A DNA stretch of 48,206 bases from Bryobacterales bacterium (GTDB lineage Bacteria > Acidobacteriota > Terriglobia > Bryobacterales > Bryobacteraceae). Location of the stretch: positions 1 through 48,206 of the forward strand of contig JAEUQF010000301.1 of NCBI GenBank assembly GCA_016789745.1. The letters are read 5' to 3'. Below the pieces are notes generated by a model. The model was not told where the DNA came from. It saw only the letters and a program-made list of their open reading frames with translations, and searched no databases. Positions 35,450 to 43,625 of this stretch are shown piece after piece. Positions within the stretch are counted from its first letter, which is position 1. Every line of letters begins with the position of its first letter. Position numbers and translations under genes: made by a program.

Positions 35450-36961
35450 TTATGGCAGGATGCCGCGGGCGGGTCCCGTTGGTGTCGTCAGATGGCACTG
35501 GCGGCAGTTGCGAATATTCGCGTCAAAGCGCCTTGAGCGGTCGTGGATGGTGTGTACCCGGATATCGAGCGGGTTATCCGGCTCGAACTCCAATGACGAG
35601 TGACAGGTAAAGCAGACGCGGCGGTCGGAGATGCCGTGTAGCACGTTGCTGAACGCCGATGCGTCCTCGTGGCAGGTGTTGCAGTTGCCCGTTTTCGCCA
35701 CGAAGGGCGCCGGCGTGTTTGTGCCCACCTTGATTTCGAGCGTGGTGCCGCGGTTCAAAGCCTCCCCGGCGAACTCGCGGCGTCCTTTGAAGGAGGCCAC
35801 GTAGGTTCCGGCCTCGGCATCGGAAGGAATGGTGAACGTGACGGTGTCTGGCACCGGCGTATTGGCAGGCAGGAGTCCGAACTGAATCAGTGGCGACGGC
35901 ACAGCGATCGCCAGGCCCGTGAACCCGTCGGCGGCGGTGGTTGCCGTGGGCGCCTGGGGCAGGAAGAACTCCGGAATGGTCAGCACGCGATTGGAGACCT
36001 TGAGCTTGTGCACCGGTCCCACCAGGCCGACGCTGGTGTTGGCCTCCCGATGCTTTAGGGCGTAATAGAGCGTCGGGATGATGGATGGGTTGAAGTAGCG
36101 GATACCGGCTGGATCGGCACCGCTCACCACATCGGCCAGCGTCGGCAGGGAGCCCTGTGGATGCAGACGATTCCCGGCACGGTCTCGCAGGGTGATCCGG
36201 AACGTGACCGCTTCGCCAGGCTGATAATGGCTGCCGTTGGCCGGCGGATTCACCACGCTCAGCGCTGGCACAAAGCCGTAGCCGAAGGGCGTTGCCGGGA
36301 CTGCCTGATGCGTAACCGGAACTTCACGGCAGGTCCCTGGCTGCTCCGTCCAGATCAGGCACAGCTTTGCAGCCGCCGAGGGGATGAACACATCGCGGTG
36401 CTCCGCCCGCTGGTTGTGACGCCACTGCACCAGCGCCTGCGCGATGAAGGTAGCACCCGTGCAGTTGTTCACCGCAGGACAGCCCAAGGCAATCTGCCTG
36501 GCCACGAAGCGCCGCACGAAACCGTCATCGGCAGGCGTGCGGAGCTCGTCCAGACCGGTGAAGGCGAACAACGGCAGGCCGATACGAATCCCGTTCGCGT
36601 TCATGGGCCACAGTTGGAAGGAACTGGGGTTCTTCATCCAACGTGCGCCGCGGTAAAAGCGCTGCCGTGTGAACTTGCCAGCGCCATCCGGCCTCCAATC
36701 CTCTTCCACCATCTGAACGCCGTTCCAGTTGAGCCCGGCAAACTCACCGGATTGTTGGACGGGCTGAATGCCAAGGTCGGTGCCCGATGGCGGGCTGGAG
36801 ACGGTAATGTCCACCTCCTGCAGGAAGCGGCGGTGCTCGCCAAGGAGCTTGATGGGAGCCGCTTGGCTGTTTTGAAAGAAGACGCTCAGGCCAACCGGCT
36901 CGGCTGCCCAGCAGGCCATGGAAAAACTGAAGGCGATTGTCAGGCGATACAGGGGTGTCAT
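35450..36961 (-). CDS. Secreted protein with three C-terminal CxxCH haem-binding motifs
   Basis: A 503-residue exported protein: residues 1-19 read as a signal peptide (YRLTIAFSFSMACWAAE). Most of the body is a beta-rich region I do not recognise. The C-terminal 80 residues hold three c-type haem sites: CNTCH, CFTCH and CRQCH, with additional His residues (VLHGI, VHTIHD) that could be distal ligands. The spacing and the HxxH before the third site resemble the OmcA/MtrC-type outer-membrane multihaem cytochromes, though only three sites is fewer than those. It may move electrons in the periplasm or to the surface. The gene is divergent from dinB and convergent with accC. Confidence 0.75.
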   Translation of the reverse strand: MTPLYRLTIAFSFSMACWAAEPVGLSVFFQNSQAAPIKLLGEHRRFLQEVDITVSSPPSGTDLGIQPVQQSGEFAGLNWNGVQMVEEDWRPDGAGKFTRQRFYRGARWMKNPSSFQLWPMNANGIRIGLPLFAFTGLDELRTPADDGFVRRFVARQIALGCPAVNNCTGATFIAQALVQWRHNQRAEHRDVFIPSAAAKLCLIWTEQPGTCREVPVTHQAVPATPFGYGFVPALSVVNPPANGSHYQPGEAVTFRITLRDRAGNRLHPQGSLPTLADVVSGADPAGIRYFNPSIIPTLYYALKHREANTSVGLVGPVHKLKVSNRVLTIPEFFLPQAPTATTAADGFTGLAIAVPSPLIQFGLLPANTPVPDTVTFTIPSDAEAGTYVASFKGRREFAGEALNRGTTLEIKVGTNTPAPFVAKTGNCNTCHEDASAFSNVLHGISDRRVCFTCHSSLEFEPDNPLDIRVHTIHDRSRRFDANIRNCRQCHLTTPTGPARGILP

Positions 36962-37022
36962 CGGAAGTGAGGTGACGGTGGACGGGGATCTGTATCAAAG
37001 CGCTGTTGCGCGACTATGGAGC

Positions 37023-37517
37023 ATGCAAGACTTGCTTGTCGCCGTACTCGATTCCTGGGATCGCGGCAACCGCATCCTGACGAACCTGCTCCAATCGCTC
37101 CCCGAGGGTGGGTTGGAAGCTCGCGCCACGGCCGGCAGCCCGTCGGTGAGGCAGATGTTCGGGCACATGTACCACGAACGGATGATCTCGCTGCAGGAGG
37201 AAACGCCGGAGTTCGCTGGCGGGGTTCCGGAGAAGGAGTGGGCCGCGGTAGAGGATCGGGCGCAGATGGCGGAACTGCTGGCAGACAGCGGGCGCCGCGT
37301 CCGTAACGCAGTCGACAGCCGCGTGCGGCAAGGCAGGCAACTGGATCTCAGCTACGACCATCCCATCCTGTTCCTGCAACTACTGTCCTTCCACGAAGCC
37401 TATCATCATGGGCAGATCAAGCTCGCGCTGAAACTGTCTGGCGTTCCCCTTAGCGACGACGTCGCCGGACCGCTCACCTGGGATGTGTGGCGGCGGCGTA
37501 CTGCTGCGGCCGACTGA
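37023..37517 (+). CDS. DinB-like metal-dependent protein
   Basis: A ~164-residue four-helix DinB/YfiT-fold protein. Three His ligands are visible at the expected spacing: MFGHMYHERM near residue 50 and HEAYHHGQI near residue 128. Members bind a divalent metal and include thiol-dependent transferases and bacillithiol enzymes; the specific substrate is not known. An open frame extends to 36918, but that part runs into the divergent haem-protein gene; ATG 37023 begins at the first helix of the fold (MQDLLVAVLDSW), so it is preferred. The gene is convergent with the TonB receptor. Confidence 0.85.
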   Translation: MQDLLVAVLDSWDRGNRILTNLLQSLPEGGLEARATAGSPSVRQMFGHMYHERMISLQEETPEFAGGVPEKEWAAVEDRAQMAELLADSGRRVRNAVDSRVRQGRQLDLSYDHPILFLQLLSFHEAYHHGQIKLALKLSGVPLSDDVAGPLTWDVWRRRTAAAD

Positions 37518-37534
37518 GTCCACAGATAGAAATA

Positions 37535-37560
37535 GCTCCGGAGCGTCGCCGCCCCGGAGC
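37535..37560. terminator. Inverted repeat between convergent genes, possible two-way terminator
   Basis: A seven-base inverted repeat (GCTCCGG and CCGGAGC) with a 12-base loop lies in the 66-base gap between the convergent DinB and TonB-receptor genes. A GC-rich hairpin at this place could end both transcripts. There is no long T or A run on either side, so intrinsic termination is only likely, not certain. Confidence 0.45.
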
Positions 37561-37583
37561 CGTTACGAATGGAGGAGGAGATC

Positions 37584-40500
37584 CTAGAAAACCAGCCGCG
37601 CCCCAATCTGGATGCGGCGCCGGCCACCGTCGGTGTTCCACTGGTTGAGGAACGCGGCGGAGTTGATACGGCCGTCCGGGATACCGAAGTTGCGCGTGTT
37701 GGCGATGTTGAACATGTCGGCGCGAAGCTGCACGTTCATCCGTTCGCCAACGCGGGTGTTCTTGATGAAGCCGGAGTCGACATTGAAGATGCCGTCGGCA
37801 CGCAACACGCCCCGGCCGGAGTTGCCGATGGGATTAGCCGCGTTCACCGGAGTGAAGAAGCGGGTGCCGCCGGCCCACATACGGAAGAGCTCTTCAGCCT
37901 TCATGCTGGACAGATCGAGCGAACTGGCGACGTTGGGTCGAATGGCGACGCCCACCAGTCCGCTGATGCCTGTGAGGCGGCTGCCGGGGTCGGCGCCGTT
38001 CAATACGGTGAATGGAGCGCCGGATTGCGCGGTCAGGAAGGGCGAAATCTGCCAGCCACCCAGGATCTTGCCGGCAATTCCTTTCTGCTCCCGGAAGAAC
38101 GGCACCTCGTAGACGCCGTTCACCGTGAAGCGATGCGGCCGGTCGAAGGTGGAGCGGCCGCGCTCCGCCTTGCGGTTGTAGCTATCCTGCGGGACAGCGA
38201 CGTCGGAAAGCGCGTTCGGGTTGAACAGCTCCGAAGCATCGTCAATGAACGAGCTCCAGGTGTAGTGAGCGCCGAGCGAGAAGTTGCGGCTGAGTCGCTT
38301 TTCCAAGGAGGTCTGCAGCGAGTGATAGATGGACGAAGCGCAGTTGCAGCGCTCGCGGACAACGCCAAAGAACGGATTCTGGCGGCGCAGCGGCGAGGAG
38401 CCGGGGATGGTCGGATTGTTGTCGATTGTCTGGAACAGAGCGGTGCCTTTCGTGCCGATCCAGCCAACGGTGAGTGCCCAATCCTTGGCCACTTCGCGCT
38501 GTAGCTGGAACGAGAACTGCTCCGCGATCGCCGACCGGTTGTCCGAAGACAGAATGGTGCGGTTGGCGGTGCGCGGGTCCGCCGGTACTCCGTTGCGGCG
38601 GGCGTTCTGGACTTGCGTAAACGCGTTCTGCGCCAGGCCGCCGGAGACAAAGTTCACCGAGTTCAGGAAGGGGAAAGCGCTGGCCACATTCAGCGTCAGG
38701 TTGACGAAGTTGTGGTCGTAGGTGCGCGAGTAGCCGCCGCGGATGACCGAGGCGCCATCGGCGCCGGTGAGGAAGCGCAGGAAGCCCGGAGCCTCCTGCA
38801 GCCGGTAGTTGAAGCCGACGCGCGGCCCCAGGTTGTTGAGATCGCGCGGCGGGCGCGGCTGCATCACGAAATCGGGGTTGCCGCCGCTGGCCTTCACGAT
38901 CTTCTGGTTGACGGTTTCGATCCCGGTCCAGGTGGGGCCGGGCGTTTCGTACCGCATGCCGTAGGTGAGCGTGAAGCGGTTCGACATCCGCCACTCGTCC
39001 TGGAAGAACATGTAATAGTCGTAATACTTGAACGGCCAGATCACGTCCCCGCCAGGCAGCGTGGCGTTGATGGTGGCCACCGTCGCCACGTCATCATGGA
39101 AGCGCTGCAAGGTGTCATAGGCCAGTGAACCGCGCGCGGTGGGGCCGAAGAAGCTGACGATGTCGCGGCGCGAGAAGTCGATGCCGAACTTGATGGAATG
39201 CCGGCCGGCCACCACACCCGTAGTGTTCTGCAACTGATAGGTGTTGTTGCGGCGGAACTGCGGCAGGTTGACGGCCAGGCCGATGGCGGTACGGCTGGCG
39301 GCAGCGTTGATGCCCACCAGGCCAAGTTCGGCGATCTCGATGGAGGGAATCAGTTCCGAAGCAGCGTTCTCCGCATTCGAACTGGTGGCGACGCGCTGGT
39401 AGGCCACGCGGAATTCGTTAAACATCTTAGAACTCAATGTCGAGTTGATCGAGACGATGGCCGACTGGCTGCGGGCGGGGGAAACGGTGGTCAGACCCTG
39501 CGGCGTCACCTGGCCGGAGCCGCCCTGGAAATCGTCGTCCAACATATAACGCATGAACATCTGGTGCTTTTCGCCCAGCCGCTGGTCGTAGCGGCCGACG
39601 CCCTGCCAGTTGTTGCGGAACACCGCCGCCGACCCGGTGATGCTGCCCACCGGAATCTGGTAGGTGGTGCCGCCGACGTTCAGCGGTACGGTGCGGCCAC
39701 TGGCCACCTGCGCCGCGGGCAGATACGTCAGCAGCGACTGGATAGTGGGACGGCTTCCGGCCACGTTCTGCAGAATCGTACGGCCTTCGGCGGTAGGCGC
39801 ACCGGAGAGCGTGGTACCAAAGCCGGTCTGGCGGATGGTCCAACGCTGCAGCGACGTGAAGAAGAAGCTCTTGTTCTTACCGTTGTAGACTTTCGGGATC
39901 AGCACCGGTCCGCCAAACGTGCCACCAAACTGGTTCTCCACCAGCCACGGCACCCTGGTGACGCGGGCGTTCACTTCCTGGTTCGACAGCGTGTTCAACT
40001 TGTTGCCGTTGTAGAACCAGAAGGCAGTGCCGTGAAAATCGTTGGTGCCGCTCTTGGTTACGACGGAGAACACCGAGCCGGCGGCGCGTCCGTATTCGGC
40101 CAGAAATTGATTCGTGATAATGCGGACTTCGGCCACCACGTCTGGGTTATTGATGCTCTGCTGGTTGCCCGTCACCGACGGATCATTGGAATCCTGCCCG
40201 TCCATCATGAAGTTATTGGAGCGGACCCGCATGCCGTTCACCGAGAAGTTGACACCGCCGGAAGCGAAGTTCGACTGGCCGGAGGACAACTGGCTCACGC
40301 CGGGGATGCCCAGCGCCAGGTTGAGCACGTTGCGGTTTACCGCCAGCGGCAGTTCGCTCACGCGCTTGGACTCGAAGCTGGTGCTGACTTCCGCATTGGT
40401 TGTGTTCACAATTGTGGCGTCGGCGTTAACGGTGACGGTCTCCGAAGTACTTGCCACCTCCAGCTTAATGGGCAGGTTCGCCACCTGGTTCAGGCGGAGA

Positions 40501-40781
40501 TTGATAGGCCTCTGCACATAGCGGGCAAAGCCGGGTTTCTCCACCTGGATCTCATAATTGCCCAACCCCAGTTGCCGGAAGCGGAAGGCGCCATCGGCAA
40601 GCGTGCTGGTGTCGTATTTAGCCCCGGTATCGAGGTTCTGCAGCGACACACGAGCATCGCCGATCACGGCACCACTGGTATCGGAAACGGTTCCGATGAT
40701 TTCGGACGTGACGGACTGGCCGAACGCGGTTGCGGCAGCCAATAGAGACAACAAGCTCATCAGCAGAGCATTTCTGGTCAT
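37584..40781 (-). CDS. Oar-like TonB-dependent receptor with N-terminal carboxypeptidase-regulatory domain
   Basis: A 1065-residue outer-membrane protein. A signal peptide (residues 1-22, LLMSLLSLLAAATAFGQ) is followed by a carboxypeptidase-regulatory-like beta domain (IIGTVSDTSGAVIGDARV, residues ~27-110). The plug domain follows (around 115-250), including RSNNFMMDGQDSNDPS and AGSVFSVVTKSGTNDFHGTA. The rest is a long beta-barrel rich in aromatic residues, ending GARLVF, the usual C-terminal Phe for barrel insertion. Such Oar-like receptors, abundant in Acidobacteriota, take up large substrates such as oligosaccharides, but the ligand here is unknown. Two hairpins lie in the 173-base gap to the divergent enolase gene. 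The gene is intact. Confidence 0.93.
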   Translation of the reverse strand: MTRNALLMSLLSLLAAATAFGQSVTSEIIGTVSDTSGAVIGDARVSLQNLDTGAKYDTSTLADGAFRFRQLGLGNYEIQVEKPGFARYVQRPINLRLNQVANLPIKLEVASTSETVTVNADATIVNTTNAEVSTSFESKRVSELPLAVNRNVLNLALGIPGVSQLSSGQSNFASGGVNFSVNGMRVRSNNFMMDGQDSNDPSVTGNQQSINNPDVVAEVRIITNQFLAEYGRAAGSVFSVVTKSGTNDFHGTAFWFYNGNKLNTLSNQEVNARVTRVPWLVENQFGGTFGGPVLIPKVYNGKNKSFFFTSLQRWTIRQTGFGTTLSGAPTAEGRTILQNVAGSRPTIQSLLTYLPAAQVASGRTVPLNVGGTTYQIPVGSITGSAAVFRNNWQGVGRYDQRLGEKHQMFMRYMLDDDFQGGSGQVTPQGLTTVSPARSQSAIVSINSTLSSKMFNEFRVAYQRVATSSNAENAASELIPSIEIAELGLVGINAAASRTAIGLAVNLPQFRRNNTYQLQNTTGVVAGRHSIKFGIDFSRRDIVSFFGPTARGSLAYDTLQRFHDDVATVATINATLPGGDVIWPFKYYDYYMFFQDEWRMSNRFTLTYGMRYETPGPTWTGIETVNQKIVKASGGNPDFVMQPRPPRDLNNLGPRVGFNYRLQEAPGFLRFLTGADGASVIRGGYSRTYDHNFVNLTLNVASAFPFLNSVNFVSGGLAQNAFTQVQNARRNGVPADPRTANRTILSSDNRSAIAEQFSFQLQREVAKDWALTVGWIGTKGTALFQTIDNNPTIPGSSPLRRQNPFFGVVRERCNCASSIYHSLQTSLEKRLSRNFSLGAHYTWSSFIDDASELFNPNALSDVAVPQDSYNRKAERGRSTFDRPHRFTVNGVYEVPFFREQKGIAGKILGGWQISPFLTAQSGAPFTVLNGADPGSRLTGISGLVGVAIRPNVASSLDLSSMKAEELFRMWAGGTRFFTPVNAANPIGNSGRGVLRADGIFNVDSGFIKNTRVGERMNVQLRADMFNIANTRNFGIPDGRINSAAFLNQWNTDGGRRRIQIGARLVF

Positions 40782-40817
40782 AGGTTGTTTGTTTCCCCTG
40801 AGGAAGCGAAGATCAGT

Positions 40818-40872
40818 GACCGCCGGTAGGCGCGGTCTATAAGTCGCTTTCGTTACGGAAGCACGAAAGACT
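40818..40872. promoter_or_regulatory. Two tandem hairpins in the divergent TonB-receptor/enolase-like gap
   Basis: The 173-base gap 40782-40954 separates the divergently transcribed receptor and enolase-like genes. It holds two inverted repeats close together. One is GACCGC/GCGGTC (40818-40823 and 40832-40837). The other is CTTTCGT/ACGAAAG (40847-40853 and 40863-40869), extended by AGT/ACT around a small bulge. Because both genes start from here, these are not terminators for either; they may be operator sites or 5'-leader structures. I could not place -10/-35 boxes with confidence. Confidence 0.3.
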
Positions 40873-40954
40873 TGTTAACAAACAGGGTTGTATGGATCCA
40901 TGATGCACTACAACGACCGCTGGATGCGAGAAATATTGAATATCCTGAAGGGAG

Positions 40955-42196
40955 ATGAAAATTGTCAGTCTTCAGGCCTGGGAGATCCTCGATTCGCGCG
41001 GGAATCCAACGGTCGCGGCGGCGTGCCAGCTTTCGACAGGCGTCAGAGCCAGAGCCCACGCGCCCAGCGGCGCCTCCACCGGGATGCACGAGGCCTGCGA
41101 ATTGCGCGACCATGATGGCGGCCGCTACGCCGGCAAGGGCGTACGCCGCGCCGTCCACAACGTGAACGAAGCCATCGCCAAGCGACTCGTGGGCATGCGG
41201 GCCGACGAACAGTGGCGCCTCGACCAGGCCATGATCGACCTGGATGGAACGACAAACAAGAGCCGGTTGGGCGCGAACGCGATTCTGGCCGTATCCTGCG
41301 CGGTGGCCCGTGCCGCGGCGGTACAGGCAGGGGTCCCGCTTTGGAAGTGGCTGGCCGCAGGCCGCGAGGCAAAGCTGCCCGTACCCATGGTGAACATTCT
41401 CTCGGGCGGGCATCATGCCGGGCACAACTTCGAATTCCAGGATTTTCTGGCTATGCCCGTGGATGTCGCCGGGTATGGGGACCAGTTGGAGGCAATCGTA
41501 GCCGTACACCGCGAAACGCGACACCTGCTGGACAAAGCGGGCTATGTGTTGACCGGCGTCGCCGATGAGGGAGGATGGGGCCCCAAGCTTCCGGCCAACC
41601 GCATGGCACTGGACATCCTCTCCCAGGCCATTGACGGTTGCGCTCTGGAAGGCCGCATGAAGATCGCTCTCGATGTGGCGGCATCGCACTTTTACAAGGA
41701 CGGCCACTACGCGCTGCCCACCGAAAACCGTAGTTTCGACGCGGCGGGCATGGTGGGCGAACTTGAAAAGCTATGCGACGAGTATCCGGTGATCTCAATC
41801 GAGGACGGACTGGCGGAGGACGACTGGAGCGGTTGGCAGATGCTGACGGCCCGCCTGGGCCAGCGCGTGCAGTTGGTAGGCGACGATTTCTTCACTACCA
41901 ATATCGGCCGGCTGAACCGCGGAATCGCGGAGAACTGCGCCAATGCGGTGCTGGTGAAGATGAATCAGATCGGCACGCTGACGGAGACCTTCGGCGTGAT
42001 CGACCGAGCGCGGGAGGCAGGCTACCGGGCTGTGATTTCAGCGCGCTCCGGCGAGACAGAGGACGACTTCCTGGCGGATCTGGCCACCGCCAGCGGAGCC
42101 GGGCAGATCAAGGTGGGTTCCATCACGCGGTCCGAACGGCTGGCAAAGTACAACCGGCTGTTCGAGATCGAACGCGAGCTTACTTCCGCCGCTTAA
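40955..42196 (+). CDS. Enolase-like enzyme with a changed active-site histidine
   Basis: Enolase interconverts 2-phosphoglycerate and phosphoenolpyruvate. The 413 residues are mostly canonical: IVSLQAWEILDSRGNPTV, SGASTGMHEACELRD, metal sites in ALDVAASHFY, SIEDGLAEDDW and LVGDDFFTTN, the catalytic Lys in KMNQIGTLTET, and AGQIKVGSITRSER. Several classic positions differ. The SHRSGET box reads SARSGET, so the active-site His is Ala363. The first loop reads GGHHAGHN rather than GGEHADNN, and DCAASEFY is DVAASHFY. The gene is about 15 residues shorter than normal. These point to a second, diverged enolase rather than the housekeeping copy. GGAG abuts the ATG with no spacer. The 3' end overlaps a minus-strand gene by 17 bases. 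Confidence 0.85.
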   Translation: MKIVSLQAWEILDSRGNPTVAAACQLSTGVRARAHAPSGASTGMHEACELRDHDGGRYAGKGVRRAVHNVNEAIAKRLVGMRADEQWRLDQAMIDLDGTTNKSRLGANAILAVSCAVARAAAVQAGVPLWKWLAAGREAKLPVPMVNILSGGHHAGHNFEFQDFLAMPVDVAGYGDQLEAIVAVHRETRHLLDKAGYVLTGVADEGGWGPKLPANRMALDILSQAIDGCALEGRMKIALDVAASHFYKDGHYALPTENRSFDAAGMVGELEKLCDEYPVISIEDGLAEDDWSGWQMLTARLGQRVQLVGDDFFTTNIGRLNRGIAENCANAVLVKMNQIGTLTETFGVIDRAREAGYRAVISARSGETEDDFLADLATASGAGQIKVGSITRSERLAKYNRLFEIERELTSAA

Positions 42197-42392
42197 AGAA
42201 GATATCGTCGCGCTTGTAGGTGGTGTTGATGAGGACCAGGAACAGCACCACCATCGATACCATGGTGGACGCAGCCCCCATGATCAGGTAATCGAGGCTT
42301 TTGCGCGGATACGGCATCACCTGCCACATAATGGCCAGCGTGACGAGAAAGGCTATCAGCACAGAGACAACAAGAACAAGCGGACGACGCAA
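42180..42392 (-). CDS. Small two-helix membrane protein
   Basis: A 70-residue protein with two hydrophobic helices: residues ~4-26 (LVLVVSVLIAFLVTLAIMW) and ~36-57 (YLIMGAASTMVSMVVLFLVL), with a Lys/Arg-rich C-terminal tail (YKRDDIFFKRRK). This arrangement suggests both ends in the cytoplasm. It begins at TTG 42392 with GGGG seven bases upstream. It lies 45 bases after the stop of the ferredoxin-reductase gene on the same strand, so it may be the third gene of that operon. I know no family. The 3' end overlaps the enolase-like gene in the opposite direction. Confidence 0.55.
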   Translation of the reverse strand: MRRPLVLVVSVLIAFLVTLAIMWQVMPYPRKSLDYLIMGAASTMVSMVVLFLVLINTTYKRDDIFFKRRK

Positions 42393-42437
42393 CAGAATCC
42401 CCCGGCTTCTGATTGTACGAACTAAGACCGCCGGATC

Positions 42438-43148
42438 TCAATCGTAACGTTCGTAGATGACCTGTGACTTGTCAAAACCGAGCGCCTTACAACGGTCCCG
42501 AACGTCATTGACCATCTCCTTCAGGCCGCAGATGTAGACATCGAGATCGCGGCGGTCGCCGATCTCTTCAAACACGTACTGCTGCACGCGGCCGGAGTTG
42601 CCTTTCCAGGCGTCGGTGGGGCGGGTTACCGTGCAGATGTACTTGAAGTTAGGATGCTCGGCCGCCATCTGTTCGAACACCTCGTTGTAGAGGACCGAAT
42701 GCTCGTAGCGAACGCCGAACACCAGCGTGTATTGCTGTTCCTTGTCCTTGCAGAGTACGTCCTGCAGCATGGGCAGGAACGGGGCGATGCCCGTTCCGGT
42801 GGCCACAAATAGAGAGGACCGCAACGGCTGCTTCATCACGAACATGCCATGCGGGCCCTTCATTTCTACGGTATCGCCAGGCTCCATGCCGAACAGGAAA
42901 GGCGTGAACGCGCCGTCATGAACCAGATTGAGGCAGACCTCAAACTTGTTCTCATAAGGACGCGACGCGATGGAATAGGCTCGCGTAACCTTCTTTCCCT
43001 TTACCGTTTCCGACAGAGACACGAACTGTCCCGGGATGAAGTCGAAGCGTTCGAGGTCCGGGACCTCAAACCAGAAGTGGCGCACTTCCGGAGCAATTTC
43101 GATGTAGCGCAGGAGTTGAGCGCGGTGAGGGATCTGGTGAGCTAGCAT
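42438..43148 (-). CDS. Ferredoxin/flavodoxin-NADP(+) reductase
   Basis: A 236-residue FAD-dependent oxidoreductase that passes electrons between NADPH and ferredoxin or flavodoxin. The FAD motif is RAYSIASRPYENKFEVCL, the nucleotide-binding motif is VATGTGIAPFLPML, and the C-terminus (VIYERYD) is in the usual place of the terminal aromatic residues. The usual two domains fit a short bacterial FNR (about 240-260 residues). The start overlaps the 3' end of the CbiX-like gene by seven bases, so the two are translated together, and the small membrane protein follows. The electron partner is not in the window. Confidence 0.9.
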   Translation of the reverse strand: MLAHQIPHRAQLLRYIEIAPEVRHFWFEVPDLERFDFIPGQFVSLSETVKGKKVTRAYSIASRPYENKFEVCLNLVHDGAFTPFLFGMEPGDTVEMKGPHGMFVMKQPLRSSLFVATGTGIAPFLPMLQDVLCKDKEQQYTLVFGVRYEHSVLYNEVFEQMAAEHPNFKYICTVTRPTDAWKGNSGRVQQYVFEEIGDRRDLDVYICGLKEMVNDVRDRCKALGFDKSQVIYERYD

Positions 43149-43522
43149 GTAAGTGCCTTTTGAGCGCGTTCCAGCACGATCTGGCGGAGACTCGGGTGGC
43201 CATCAAGCGGGTCGGTTACCTGGATGGAAAGACCGGGATGGCGATCGAGAATGCCTGCCACGATATTCGGAAGATCGCGGCGCAGGTGGATGCCGAGGGT
43301 GAGGAAGTAGGGAACCACAATGATCCGCTCCGCACCCTGAGTAATGACGTGTTCCACAGCTTCGACCAGATCAGGTTTCGCCATCTCCAGGAAAGCCGTC
43401 TCGGTCAGCGTAAAATCGCCTTGACGAGCGACTTCCCGGGTTACGGTGCGAACCGCGTCATTGGCCGACTCCACGCTGGATCCATGCGCGAACACGATGA
43501 TTGCGGTCTTCACAGACTTCAT
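43142..43522 (-). CDS. Single-domain CbiX/SirB-type chelatase
   Basis: A 126-residue protein with one chelatase domain. The characteristic VFAHGSS at the N-terminus and VPYFLTLGIHLRRDLP later carry the two His residues that bind the metal. Such short CbiX proteins insert cobalt or iron (or nickel) into sirohydrochlorin; the full-length SirB form is about twice as long with two domains. A metal and product cannot be read. It is followed by, and overlaps, the ferredoxin reductase gene, an unusual pairing. No other sirohaem or cobalamin genes are in the window. Confidence 0.85.
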   Translation of the reverse strand: MKSVKTAIIVFAHGSSVESANDAVRTVTREVARQGDFTLTETAFLEMAKPDLVEAVEHVITQGAERIIVVPYFLTLGIHLRRDLPNIVAGILDRHPGLSIQVTDPLDGHPSLRQIVLERAQKALTC

Positions 43523-43625
43523 AGAGTGTATATGATTCGCGCGTGGGGCGCGCGGGGCTTATTTCGACGTTCAATTTCGAGGTTGTGCCGGGTGTAGTGG
43601 AATACCGATTTGCCGGGTCTTAGGG

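Noticed and set aside
39198..40745. A 515-codon open frame antisense to the TonB receptor
   Set aside because: The receptor is certain on the other strand and the antisense product is a low-information His/Arg/Gly-rich sequence.
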